A stretch of DNA of 39,320 bases from positions 1 through 39,320 of IMG/VR virus record IMGVR_UViG_3300031864_000221; one strand, written 5' to 3'. This DNA comes from a virus. Shown here in pieces: positions 16,351 to 23,085 of this stretch. Within the stretch, counting starts at the first letter, position 1, and each line of letters opens with the position of its first letter. The position numbers and the translations under genes are program-made. The notes beneath the pieces are model-generated. The model was given only the letters and a program-made list of their open reading frames with translations. It was not told the DNA's origin and ran no database searches.

Positions 16351-17301
16351 TTATGTCTCCTCGATCATTTCCCTTATTTGCTTTAATGTTAACCAATGGG
16401 CATTATTGTCACTACGATATTCGAGAGGGGCATATAATACATCTTCGCCTATTGTAATCTCAAATCTATTCTTAGTTATATTCATTACAGCATGCAGACT
16501 TTCTTCTTTTGTGATCAACGCTTCATGCAACTTTTCTCCTGGACGAATCCCTACAGTTTCAATTTTAGCATCTGGGCAAATTGCCTTTGCTATTTCAAGT
16601 ACAGTGGCACTGGGCATCATAGGAATGAAAATCTCTCCCCCTTCCATATCCTCTATTGCTTGTAAAATGAAATGTGAAACCTGATTTAATGTAATCCAAA
16701 AACGGGTCATATTTCTGTCAGTGATGGTTATCTTGCCGGTTTCAGTATATTGTTTTTGGAACAAAGGAATAACACTTCCCCGGCTTCCGATTACGTTACC
16801 GTAACGGCAGCAGGAGAAATGAGGGGCACGGTTTCCCGCATATGTGTTTCCTTGGATGAACAACTTCTCAGCACACATTTTAGTGGCCCCGTAAAGGTTA
16901 ATTGGGTAACAACTCTTATCACTGCTAATTGCCATTACCTTTTCAACTTTGTTTTCAAGGGCAGAATAAAGCACATTTTGGGCACCAATAACATTTGTAT
17001 TGATAGCTTCAAGAGGATTATCTTCACATGATCCGATTTGCTTTAGGGCAGCGGCGTGGATTATGATATCAACTCCTTTGCAGGCAAGCTCAAGCCTTTT
17101 GCGGTCTCGAATGTCCCCAACAAGAAAGGATATAGGGGCTCGGTTATCAATCTTTTGTTTCATTTCCCATTGCTTTAGCTCATCCCTGGAAAAAATCCTG
17201 ATGCCTCTCGGATGGTATTCATCGAGCAATTGCTTTATTAGAGTTTTTCCAAGGCTGCCAGTTCCTCCAGTTATTAAAACTTCCTTTTCATTCCAGTTCA
17301 T
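16351..17301 (-). CDS. pseB: UDP-GlcNAc 4,6-dehydratase, inverting (PseB-like)
   Basis: This 316-residue SDR enzyme matches PseB/FlaA1-type dehydratases along its length: the NAD(P) loop GGTGSLGK (residues about 10-17), FSRDELKQWEMKQK, IIHAAALKQIGSCEDNP, TNVIGAQNVL, the catalytic SSDKSCYPINLYGATK segment with Tyr and Lys, RYGNVIGSRGSVIPLFQKQ, DRNMTRFWITL and GIRPGEKLHEALIT. PseB turns UDP-GlcNAc into the 4-keto-6-deoxy sugar, the first step to pseudaminic acid. SDKSCYP replaces the more usual SDKAANP. The gene is at the head of a run leading to Maf. The upstream gap holds the pentamer tract. Confidence 0.92.
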   Translation of the reverse strand: MNWNEKEVLITGGTGSLGKTLIKQLLDEYHPRGIRIFSRDELKQWEMKQKIDNRAPISFLVGDIRDRKRLELACKGVDIIIHAAALKQIGSCEDNPLEAINTNVIGAQNVLYSALENKVEKVMAISSDKSCYPINLYGATKMCAEKLFIQGNTYAGNRAPHFSCCRYGNVIGSRGSVIPLFQKQYTETGKITITDRNMTRFWITLNQVSHFILQAIEDMEGGEIFIPMMPSATVLEIAKAICPDAKIETVGIRPGEKLHEALITKEESLHAVMNITKNRFEITIGEDVLYAPLEYRSDNNAHWLTLKQIREMIEET

Positions 17302-17334
17302 TTATTCTCCTTTTTTGTTTAAATAAAATTTTAG

Positions 17335-17409
17335 CCTTGCCATACCATACCCGACCTCACCATACCCCACCGTGTCATGCCTAACCTATCCGCTCCGTGC
17401 CAAACCATG
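17335..17409. repeat. Degenerate pentamer repeat (CCNNN)15, potential G-quadruplex on the - strand
   Basis: Reading from 17335 in steps of five gives ccttg, ccata, ccata, cccga, cctca, ccata, cccca, ccgtg, tcatg, cctaa, cctat, ccgct, ccgtg, ccaaa, ccatg: 14 of 15 begin with CC while the other three positions vary. On the - strand, the coding strand here, it is (NNNGG)n, i.e. GG with three-base loops, the pattern for stacked two-quartet G-quadruplexes. It lies between the sialidase-like gene and PseB and is much richer in C and G than its surroundings. Confidence 0.8.
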
Positions 17410-17417
17410 CTTTGTTT

Positions 17418-18512
17418 TTAAATATTCCATTTGGTTGATGCTATATGTGTAATTTTGTCAGAATTTGTTATGTAGTAAACCGTCAATATTGACTCATCAT
17501 CAAGTTGAATTGACACAGGATAGCCAATGTCATTTCCCGCATGGGGCAATTTAAACCTATTTCTCCATTTCCTTTTATACAAACTACTTGAATACCCTAC
17601 TCCTTCTTGCAAGATCATTGGCCCAGTCCATGTTTGCCCTTCATCCTCAGATACAATTGCCCGAATGCCCATTGGTTGCGAAGCCCTGTATCCATAGCTA
17701 CACAAAATTCTCCCGTCTTTTAATCTTAGTAAATGAGGAGGCCCTCCAATTATGCTCTCATTTTTATTGGTGCGGACTTTCATTGGATAGGTCCATGTTA
17801 TACCAAGATCTTCTGACCAACTTTCCAGTAGATAAGGATGTTTGTCACTGCGAATGTGGGCAAGAATTCGATTGTTACCAAAGATAAAAGCCATTTCATT
17901 TCCATCAACTTCATCAGGGAACATATTCCATAAATGGAAGTTTTTGCCTTCGTCTTGAGATCTCCAGACAAAGCAACGGCTTTTCCCTGTTCCTTTTAGA
18001 ATGGCATAGGCAGGGATCAAGATTAGATTGTCATGGTGAAGACCCCTTGGGAAAGTCAAGACGATATCGATGCCTGGGATTTCATAGATTTTCTGGTAAT
18101 CGATCTTCCAGCCTTCTGGACGGTATTGATAAAAAAGACTCGTGCTTCTTGAAATTGTTTTGTTCCTATTTACTTTGAATCCATATGAGCCGGTTGCAAT
18201 TTTAGAATTATCAATCTCAAATGTGAATCTGTCTGATTTCTCCCGCGGGGAGTTAGAAGACCAATTGTAAGAGTGTGATAATATAGGAGAGAGCTTGTTT
18301 GAATCCATCCCAATTCTGCCATATATCCAACGATTGAAATCTTGCCAAATTTCTCCTTGATCAAATGATTCGAGCACATTCCACCAAAACAATCCCATAT
18401 GGTCAGGAACAGGGGCAGTGAAAAATCCAATTAGGATTCTGTCATTAAGTTTTTCCAGCAAAGGAAAACTGGAATATCTGTCTTTGTCTTTATAGATGAT
18501 TGGGTGTTTCAT
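17418..18512 (-). CDS. Sialidase-like BNR/Asp-box protein
   Basis: This 364-residue protein has four Asp boxes (S-x-D-x-G-x-x-W/F): SFDQGEIW (49-56), SQDEGKNF (185-192), SEDLGITW (233-240) and SEDEGQTW (288-295), the mark of six-bladed beta-propeller sialidases and related exo-glycosidases. The spacing (about 50 residues between the later ones) fits the fold. Sialidases release terminal nonulosonic acids. There is no signal peptide; the product would act in the cell, in the virion or after lysis. It lies in the same operon as genes for making nonulosonic acids. Catalytic residues could not be assigned with confidence, so another propeller function is possible. Confidence 0.72.
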   Translation of the reverse strand: MKHPIIYKDKDRYSSFPLLEKLNDRILIGFFTAPVPDHMGLFWWNVLESFDQGEIWQDFNRWIYGRIGMDSNKLSPILSHSYNWSSNSPREKSDRFTFEIDNSKIATGSYGFKVNRNKTISRSTSLFYQYRPEGWKIDYQKIYEIPGIDIVLTFPRGLHHDNLILIPAYAILKGTGKSRCFVWRSQDEGKNFHLWNMFPDEVDGNEMAFIFGNNRILAHIRSDKHPYLLESWSEDLGITWTYPMKVRTNKNESIIGGPPHLLRLKDGRILCSYGYRASQPMGIRAIVSEDEGQTWTGPMILQEGVGYSSSLYKRKWRNRFKLPHAGNDIGYPVSIQLDDESILTVYYITNSDKITHIASTKWNI

Positions 18513-18513
18513 T

Positions 18514-18699
18514 TCAATACCTTTTCTGAGGGGGAGGAGGACTAATTATATTTGGTTTGGGGTGCATTATTTTTAGAGAACACTTGTCCATTGAATGTAA
18601 TTCAGTACATTCCCTCTTAAATAGCCAAAGCGCTTTCTGCATATTAGGATGATTGCAACGGCTATAATCGCCATAATATATACAATTTATTCTAATCAC
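18514..18699 (-). CDS. Small Cys-containing protein (about 61 aa)
   Basis: The frame continues to a GTG at 18714, but AAGGAG lies 4 bases before a second GTG at 18699, which I prefer. The product reads VIRINCIYYGDYSRCNHPNM and continues with LFKREC, giving a C-(7)-C-(n)-C pattern that suggests a small metal-binding protein. The proline-rich end (SPPPPQK) precedes the sialidase-like gene. Its start lies close to the stop of the 3D-domain gene. No named family. Confidence 0.55.
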   Translation of the reverse strand: MIRINCIYYGDYSRCNHPNMQKALWLFKRECTELHSMDKCSLKIMHPKPNIISPPPPQKRY

Positions 18700-18710
18700 C
18701 TTTCTCCTTT

Positions 18711-19178
18711 TCACTGTAACGACAAAACCGCCAATACTCCTCGTTTTATTCCAAATTTCTTAGCACTCTTTAAACTTGGAAAACAAATGTCTATGCATTT
18801 CCCTTTTATTGATGCCCCCATTCTATCTGTGGCTCTACCAACGCCCCAACCGTCAATATAGATCTTTTTCCCGAGCCACCCCAGATGAAATAGCTCATCT
18901 GATATTGCCAAAGTGTAACCAGCAATTGGTCTTTTCATTGTTGCTGTCCTGGCAGGGTTTCGATCTGAGTTAATACCCTTTGAATTTGGGTGATAGGCAG
19001 TAACAGTGACCTTTTGGTGAGTGTAATTAATGCTGCCCATTTCAATGTAGGTTTCCAGTTCTGTTATTCTCTTTTCAAGATTGGATATTCTTATTTCAAC
19101 ATCGTCCGGAGTTGAATTGACCATTGAAGGAATGAATAGCAATATAAATGCGAAGAGACAAACCACTTTACTTTTCAT
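18711..19178 (-). CDS. Secreted 3D-domain protein (cell-wall-associated, MltA/RlpA-like barrel)
   Basis: This 155-residue protein has a signal peptide (Lys-rich start, hydrophobic core VVCLFAFILLFIP, likely cut near residue 22), a short coiled segment (RISNLEKRITELETYI) and a C-terminal 3D domain (about 55-155): VTVTAYHPNSKGIN, RPIAGYTLAISDELF, then D-x-W-G-V-G-x-x-T-D-R-M-G and IKGKCIDICF, which hold the conserved aspartates of the family. The double-psi barrel of this family acts on peptidoglycan glycan strands (lytic transglycosylase type). A role in wall degradation at entry or lysis is likely. It overlaps the NeuB stop by 11 bases. Confidence 0.82.
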   Translation of the reverse strand: MKSKVVCLFAFILLFIPSMVNSTPDDVEIRISNLEKRITELETYIEMGSINYTHQKVTVTAYHPNSKGINSDRNPARTATMKRPIAGYTLAISDELFHLGWLGKKIYIDGWGVGRATDRMGASIKGKCIDICFPSLKSAKKFGIKRGVLAVLSLQ

Positions 19179-20082
19179 TTTTGATTAACTCCTCTCGATA
19201 TTTTTTCAGAGGCCGCAATCCGTCTTCCGGATCTGTTCTCCATTTGCTGGCCTCGTCTTCTTTTGTCGAGGTTGAATGAATCCATTCTTTCTTGCCAATT
19301 ATTGCCATGGCATATGTTTTAAGTTCTTTTGCTTCATCAATAAGTTTTTTTGCCTCTGATGGTTTCCAGCAATGACCATAGAATGATTCGTCTCCCTTGC
19401 CATCTTCAAGATCAAAGTGAAACTCAACAATAGATGCTCCTTGCAGGATTGCAGTCAAAATTAATTCTGGGTTTCGGGTGTGATCGCTCCATCCAATCTT
19501 CGTTGGCACATAATTTTGTTCAAATCTTTGCTTCTCAATAGTTCTCGTAATTTTCTCAATGTCTTTGATCCGGGATAGGTTGCAATGCTCCGGCAGAGCA
19601 GGATAGTTAGAGTTACAATGCAAAATAGCATATGGAGGATTGCCTTTATGTATACCCCTTACTATAGGCCAGACTGCTTCATTTATGTTAGTTGTCATTC
19701 CTGTTGAGAAGATCCACGGGAGCCCAGCATCAATGACAGCTTTTAGCAAGGGAAACCACAATATTTCATAACTCCCTATCTTTAGCCAATCTGCATATTT
19801 CTTTGCAATCTCGACTGCTCTTAAATCAAAAACTGAGATGCCAAGTTTAACCCTCTTTTTGTTACAATATGATTTGATAGTGGGAAGAAAGTTTTCAGGA
19901 AGCTCCCATTTTTCCATTGAGCTTATGAGATCTTTAAATTCCGGGGCATAGAGCTGCCTTGCCTTGAACAATTGAAATTTCACAGCATTATACCCCGTCT
20001 CGGCTGCCTTCTCTATGAGTTCGATAGTTCGGTTTAATGATCTGTTATGGTTTGAGCCAATTTCAGCTATCCAGTAGATCAT
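19168..20082 (-). CDS. neuB: NeuB-family nonulosonic acid synthase without the SAF domain
   Basis: The family condenses a 6-deoxy or mannosamine-type sugar with phosphoenolpyruvate to a nine-carbon acid. The TIM-barrel motifs are clear: WIAEIGSNHNRSL at the start, YNAVKFQLFKAR, LKIGSYE, PWIFSTGMTT, HCNSNYP, IGWSDHT and VEFHFDLEDGKGDE (usually EKHFTLD). The ATG at 20082 is preferred over 20118: AAGGAGA lies 9 bases before it and homology begins there. The 304 residues end without the C-terminal SAF (antifreeze-like) domain usual in NeuB/PseI (about 340-350 residues). That domain normally caps the active site of the partner subunit, so activity or specificity may differ. Confidence 0.83.
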   Translation of the reverse strand: MIYWIAEIGSNHNRSLNRTIELIEKAAETGYNAVKFQLFKARQLYAPEFKDLISSMEKWELPENFLPTIKSYCNKKRVKLGISVFDLRAVEIAKKYADWLKIGSYEILWFPLLKAVIDAGLPWIFSTGMTTNINEAVWPIVRGIHKGNPPYAILHCNSNYPALPEHCNLSRIKDIEKITRTIEKQRFEQNYVPTKIGWSDHTRNPELILTAILQGASIVEFHFDLEDGKGDESFYGHCWKPSEAKKLIDEAKELKTYAMAIIGKKEWIHSTSTKEDEASKWRTDPEDGLRPLKKYREELIKNEK

Positions 20083-20103
20083 TTTTTTGTTCTCCTTATT
20101 GTT

Positions 20104-20151
20104 GCGATAAGCCGCCATCCCTTACGGTCGGCTTCAGTGGACTTGTTAGCC
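20104..20151 (-). repeat. attC-like site A (degenerate, before NeuB)
   Basis: On the - strand, GGCTAAC (R''-like, 20151-20145, containing the TAA of the 67-residue gene) is followed by a segment CACTGAAGCCGACC that is almost identical to site C, then GGCGGCTTATCGC. The R' side should read GTTRRRY but is CTTATCG, so this end is decayed. It separates the last small cassette from the NeuB gene. Confidence 0.55.
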
Positions 20152-20349
20152 ACCAATTATAGTATGTATTATTTGAGAGTCAGTAACATCCTCTGGCACT
20201 CCAGGCTTGCCAGAAACAGAACGATGAACAAACCCGCCCATTTCTCGGACAATCAAAACACTTTGACGAAACGTACTTCTTTCCCACATACATAGAGCAT
20301 CGTCTAATCTGACAATAGCTTTTTGAACTTCCGGATCTGGATGATTCAT
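20146..20349 (-). CDS. Cassette gene, 67-aa hypothetical protein
   Basis: This 67-residue frame (starts MNHPDPEVQKAIVRLDDALC) has a ribosome site (AAAAAAGGAGGCGTT) directly after the R' end of attC-like site B, and its TAA lies inside the R'' box of site A. That is the standard layout of an integron gene cassette. The middle reads SVLIVREMGGFVHRSVSGKP. I do not recognise a family. Base composition is a little richer in GC than the neighbours. Confidence 0.68.
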   Translation of the reverse strand: MNHPDPEVQKAIVRLDDALCMWERSTFRQSVLIVREMGGFVHRSVSGKPGVPEDVTDSQIIHTIIGG

Positions 20350-20366
20350 AACGCCTCCTTTTTTGG

Positions 20367-20439
20367 GTGGCTAACGCCTGAGCTACCCCGCCAGATTAGA
20401 GAAGCTATATCTGGTCGGAGTTCAGGGATTGGTTAGCAC
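20367..20439 (-). repeat. attC-like site B
   Basis: On the - strand, GTGCTAACC (20439-20431) pairs with GCGTTAGC near 20377-20370, and inside, ATCCCTGAACTCCGACCAGAT pairs imperfectly with ATCTGGCGGGGTAGCTCAGG, leaving unpaired bases as in folded attC sites. The terminal loop holds the TAG of the upstream 78-residue gene. The 73-base length is within the attC range. The R' end (GCGTTAGCC) is followed 13 bases later by GGAGG and the next ATG. Confidence 0.7.
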
Positions 20440-20641
20440 ATTTGTTCCATGCATCTTTAGCCTCTTGCTCATAATGCCACCAACAAGTTTGACACCCACA
20501 TTTCACACATCTAATCCTATACCCATGATTCTGCCTGGCAACCTTAGGTGGATAGCGATCAGAATAAACTTGCCCAAAAAATATGCCTTCATCTCTCTCC
20601 ATTTCTCCAGGCCCTCCACAATGTAAGCATGGATTTATCAT
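20405..20641 (-). CDS. Cassette gene, Lar-like zinc-finger protein (78 aa)
   Basis: The 78-residue product has CLHCGG at residues 5-10, YRIRCVKCGCQTCWW in the middle and AKDAWNKCANQ near the end. This CxxC...CxxC...AxxxWN pattern is that of the Lar (restriction alleviation) family of small phage/prophage zinc proteins. Lar of the Rac prophage modulates type I restriction; that role here is inference. The ATG overlaps the TGA of the 42-residue gene (ATGA), so both belong to one cassette. The last 11 codons run into attC-like site B. Confidence 0.7.
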   Translation of the reverse strand: MINPCLHCGGPGEMERDEGIFFGQVYSDRYPPKVARQNHGYRIRCVKCGCQTCWWHYEQEAKDAWNKCANQSLNSDQI

Positions 20642-20766
20642 ATATACTCATACATTTCAAAACCACATTGCGTACACTTATGTATGATTACATGTGAATA
20701 CTCTTCAGTTTTCTCAAACAGAGTATTTTTATTGCAATGTGGACAATATTCAAATGTTAATGTCAT
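20638..20766 (-). CDS. Cassette gene, 42-aa zinc-ribbon protein
   Basis: A frame of 42 codons (starts MTLTFEYCPHCNKNTLF, then HKCTQCGFEMYEY) with two CxxC pairs 20 residues apart, typical of a minimal zinc ribbon. A GGAGG site lies 5-9 bases before the ATG and directly after the R' end of attC-like site C. Its stop overlaps the start of the 78-residue zinc protein. Confidence 0.7.
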   Translation of the reverse strand: MTLTFEYCPHCNKNTLFEKTEEYSHVIIHKCTQCGFEMYEYI

Positions 20767-20777
20767 TTTTCCTCCAA

Positions 20778-20839
20778 AATCTAACGCCGCCGGTAAGACG
20801 CCACTTCTTAGTGGTCGGCTTCAGTGGCTTGGTTAGATT
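20778..20839 (-). repeat. attC-like site C (best match to consensus)
   Basis: On the - strand the site begins AATCTAAC (20839-20832; exact match to R'' RYYYAAC) and ends GCGTTAGATT (exact match to R' GTTRRRY), eight bases perfectly inverted. Between them, CCAAGCCACTGAAGCCGACC and GGCGTCTTACCGGCGG form an imperfect stem with bulged bases, and CCACT/AGTGG (with a 4-base loop) closes the hairpin. Length 62 bases, typical of short attC sites. Confidence 0.78.
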
Positions 20840-20978
20840 GTTTTTCTTGTTGCCATAATGGGGGAGTCAACATTTTATAACAAGCAGCATCTTTAGGAAT
20901 AATTACAGATTTTTCTCTAAAATTTAAAAGACAGTAACCCATTAAGCCCTCATACTTGCATGTTCCCGTAAAACACAT
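20808..20978 (-). CDS. Cassette gene, 56-aa Cys-rich protein
   Basis: The 56-residue frame (starts MCFTGTCKYEGLMGYC) has an AGGAGG site 6 bases before its ATG, which follows the R' end of site D. Four cysteines lie in the first 33 residues (C2, C7, C16, C33). The end (ATEADH) is coded by the left arm of attC-like site C. No family recognised; a small metal-binding protein is possible. Confidence 0.68.
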   Translation of the reverse strand: MCFTGTCKYEGLMGYCLLNFREKSVIIPKDAACYKMLTPPLWQQEKQSNQATEADH

Positions 20979-20992
20979 TTTAACCTCCTAAA

Positions 20993-21052
20993 ATCTAACG
21001 CATAATATTAAGCAGATTTATTTTTGCATAATACCGTATAGTGTTGTTATTC
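20993..21052 (-). repeat. attC-like site D
   Basis: On the - strand the R' end is GCGTTAGAT (exact consensus) and the R'' end is GAATAAC (partial match), which contains the TAA of the DUF3310 gene. Inside, ATTATGC and GCTTAATATTATGCG form an imperfect, AT-rich stem. Length 60 bases. More diverged than sites B and C. Confidence 0.58.
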
Positions 21053-21277
21053 TTTCCACCCCTCAAATTCAATTATCAGATCGATTTCATGTTTAATTTT
21101 TTTCAAATCTTCTAACCCTGCCCCTGTGGGATGGTCATATCTCAGTATTCTGCGAATAATTGCAGCCTTATGATGGGGTATCTGATTCTTAATGAAAAAT
21201 TCATAGGGCTGGATTTTGTAATGTTTATAATGACTTCCTCCTACTTGCTTGCTTGATGCTTTTGCCTTTTTCTTCAT
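21047..21277 (-). CDS. DUF3310-family phage protein, first gene of the cassette run
   Basis: The product (76 residues from the ATG at 21277, which has AGGAAA 8 bases upstream; an earlier ATG at 21301 sits on the predicted promoter) shows the DUF3310 pattern: QVGGSHYKHYKIQPYEFF, IRRILRYDHP and LEDLKKIKHEIDLIIEF. The family is common in phages; its function is not established. The TAA falls inside the R'' box of site D. Confidence 0.75.
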   Translation of the reverse strand: MKKKAKASSKQVGGSHYKHYKIQPYEFFIKNQIPHHKAAIIRRILRYDHPTGAGLEDLKKIKHEIDLIIEFEGWKE

Positions 21278-21307
21278 TAAGGTTTTCCTATGTTTTATCA
21301 TCTACTA

Positions 21308-21318
21308 TATTATACTGA
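21308..21318 (-). promoter_or_regulatory. Promoter -10 box P1, TCAGTATAATA, before the cassette run
   Basis: TCAGTATAATA on the - strand places a perfect TATAAT (21314-21309) about 30 bases before the DUF3310 start. The same AGTATAATA string occurs in three other intergenic sites (28331-28339, 35081-35089, 37048-37056), each before a - strand gene set. No clear -35 hexamer is seen. GTTGAAT just upstream (21324-21318) fits the GTTRRRY core, possibly by chance. Confidence 0.6.
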
Positions 21319-21333
21319 TTCAACCTATATATT

Positions 21334-22713
21334 TTAATTTAATTCTTTTCGATTCTCCCAAACTTTGTGAAACGCCTTTCCTACGTCATCTATATCCTTT
21401 TCTGTTAGAGGCAAACTGTGCAATCTCCATAAGAACAACTCCTCTTTCCACAAATGTTCGGCAACAGGGCAAGAACCTTGCGTGTAATTTTCTGCCATAT
21501 TGCCTCTTGGTGCCAAGTTAAACGGATATGAAGTGCCCCCATAGAGGCGCTCATTCTGAAACAAAGGAAAAAGATTGAGCGGTTTTATGTATCCACCCCC
21601 TATTGGCACCCCTTCTGATTCTCGCCCCTCTTCTGGGGCAAGTTCTGCTTTCACAGCTTTGATAAATTTGTCTCTATGCAATCCATTTGCCTTATTACTA
21701 TCCCATTTAAATGCTTGGACATAATAGCTATGGGTGCAATTATCCCTAATAGGTGAAGAGGTTATGGCTGGTATATCTGCTATTGCATCATCAAATGCTT
21801 TGACATTTTTCTGCTTTGTTTCTACGAAACCATCCAGTTTTTGTAATTGGCATCTGGCTATGGCAGCTTCGACTTCAGTCATACGGACGTTGAGGCCGAG
21901 CATATTTCCTGCATTGTTAGCTATATAAGCATCTCCAGCATCTATTTTTTTATCTGTATTGATAAGGTCATTCACAACAGCCTCAGCATGGTTTCTAATA
22001 AGTTGACACCTAAAGGCAAGGTCGCTGTCGTTGGTGACTATAACGCCTCCTTCACCAGAGGTGAGGTGTTTGCCGTGTGTGAGGGAGTAGATGCCCAGGT
22101 TGCCAATGGTTCCGGCATATTTGCTGCGATATACTATTTTATTTTCCGAGTAAATATTTGCATATGACCCTATCGCCTGGGCTGCATCCTCAATCACCAT
22201 AAGGTTGTATTTTTTGGCTATTGCATTTATAGCCTCTCTATCATAAGGTTGCCCAAATAAATCAACAGCAATTATAGCCTTTGTCCTCTCCGTTATCCTT
22301 TCCTCTATGCTTTTAGGATCGAGGCAGTAGTAGTCATATTCTATGTCTGCAAATACGGGGATAGCATTCCACCATAAAGGGGCAGTCGCACTACACGACA
22401 TGCTCCAGGGTGTCACGATAACTTCATCTCCTGGAGCTAACCCTATCGCCCCACAGGCCACTATCAAACCGCTTGTAGCACTGTTAACACTAATGGCATA
22501 TTTAACATTGAATTTCTCGGCCCATTCTTTTTCAAAGGCTTTGATTTGTTCACCCCCATAGAAATTCTCGTTCCAACTCCCCCGAAAATGGGAAAGGCGG
22601 CCACTGCGTATGACTGCTGCAGCTGCTTGGGCTTCCTCTTCCCCTGTTGTAATTTGACTTGGGAATGGTTTAGTTCTTATGGGAGTTCCCCCATTAATTG
22701 CTAATCTTGACAT
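21334..22713 (-). CDS. DegT/DnrJ/EryC1/StrS-family PLP aminotransferase (PseC role likely)
   Basis: This 459-residue enzyme has the family landmarks: the start LAINGGTPIRTKPFPSQ, SVNSATSGLIVACGA, PGDEVIVTPWSMSC, FADIEYDYYCLDP, VIEDAAQAIGS (the cofactor-binding Asp) and SLTHGKHLTSGEGGVIV, where the Lys forms the PLP Schiff base. Such enzymes add an amino group to keto sugars; next to PseB the expected substrate is the 4-keto-6-deoxy UDP-sugar (PseC step). The N-terminus is closer to inosose/AHBA-type members, and it is longer than typical PseC (about 380), so the exact substrate is open. The ribosome site is AAAAGGAGAAAACCAA. Confidence 0.85.
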   Translation of the reverse strand: MSRLAINGGTPIRTKPFPSQITTGEEEAQAAAAVIRSGRLSHFRGSWNENFYGGEQIKAFEKEWAEKFNVKYAISVNSATSGLIVACGAIGLAPGDEVIVTPWSMSCSATAPLWWNAIPVFADIEYDYYCLDPKSIEERITERTKAIIAVDLFGQPYDREAINAIAKKYNLMVIEDAAQAIGSYANIYSENKIVYRSKYAGTIGNLGIYSLTHGKHLTSGEGGVIVTNDSDLAFRCQLIRNHAEAVVNDLINTDKKIDAGDAYIANNAGNMLGLNVRMTEVEAAIARCQLQKLDGFVETKQKNVKAFDDAIADIPAITSSPIRDNCTHSYYVQAFKWDSNKANGLHRDKFIKAVKAELAPEEGRESEGVPIGGGYIKPLNLFPLFQNERLYGGTSYPFNLAPRGNMAENYTQGSCPVAEHLWKEELFLWRLHSLPLTEKDIDDVGKAFHKVWENRKELN

Positions 22714-22739
22714 TTGGTTTTCTCCTTTTCTCTCTTTAC

Positions 22740-22766
22740 ACCCCTCGCTGAAGTGAGGGGTTTTTA
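22740..22766 (+). terminator. Rho-independent terminator hairpin, + orientation
   Basis: ACCCCTCGC (22740-22748) and GTGAGGGGT (22753-22761) form a 9-base stem with a TGAA loop, followed on the + strand by TTTTT. All nearby genes run on the - strand, so this would stop antisense or read-through transcripts. On the - strand the hairpin sits in the leader of the aminotransferase gene with no T run after it. Confidence 0.6.
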
Positions 22767-22820
22767 TTTGCTTCTTCTCTTGGTATGATATATTTTAAAT
22801 TCTTAGGTTTCTTGTCTTCT

Positions 22821-23048
22821 TCACATTCTATTACCAACTATGTCCTTTTTTTCAGTATCAATGATAGAATTTATTTTATCTGCTTTATCAGTCTTATTTT
22901 CTTTTTCCATTTGCCTCAATTCATTAGCAGTCTGAAAAATTAAATTCCTTTCACTTAAAAACCAAGTTTCCAATGCTACGATACCTTGATTTCCATTAAT
23001 ATAACATTCTTCTAATAGTCCTATTGCATTATTGATCGTTGTGTCCAT
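22821..23048 (-). CDS. Small hypothetical protein (75 aa)
   Basis: A 75-residue, helical, charged frame (MDTTINNAIGLLEECYINGN, then ETWFLSERNLIFQTANELR and a Lys/Asp/Glu-rich end). The ATG at 23048 with GGGTAGGG upstream is preferred over the GTG at 23051. No family recognised. It lies between the aminotransferase and a small membrane protein. Confidence 0.55.
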   Translation of the reverse strand: MDTTINNAIGLLEECYINGNQGIVALETWFLSERNLIFQTANELRQMEKENKTDKADKINSIIDTEKKDIVGNRM

Positions 23049-23085
23049 CACCCTACCCTTCTTATCTTATTTAACTTCCTAAAAC

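Noticed and set aside
20104-20839. attC-like palindromes as ordinary rho-independent terminators
   Set aside because: No T runs follow them on the coding strand, arms are imperfect with bulges, ends match RYYYAAC/GTTRRRY, and genes read into and out of them; terminators between tiny co-oriented genes would also be odd.
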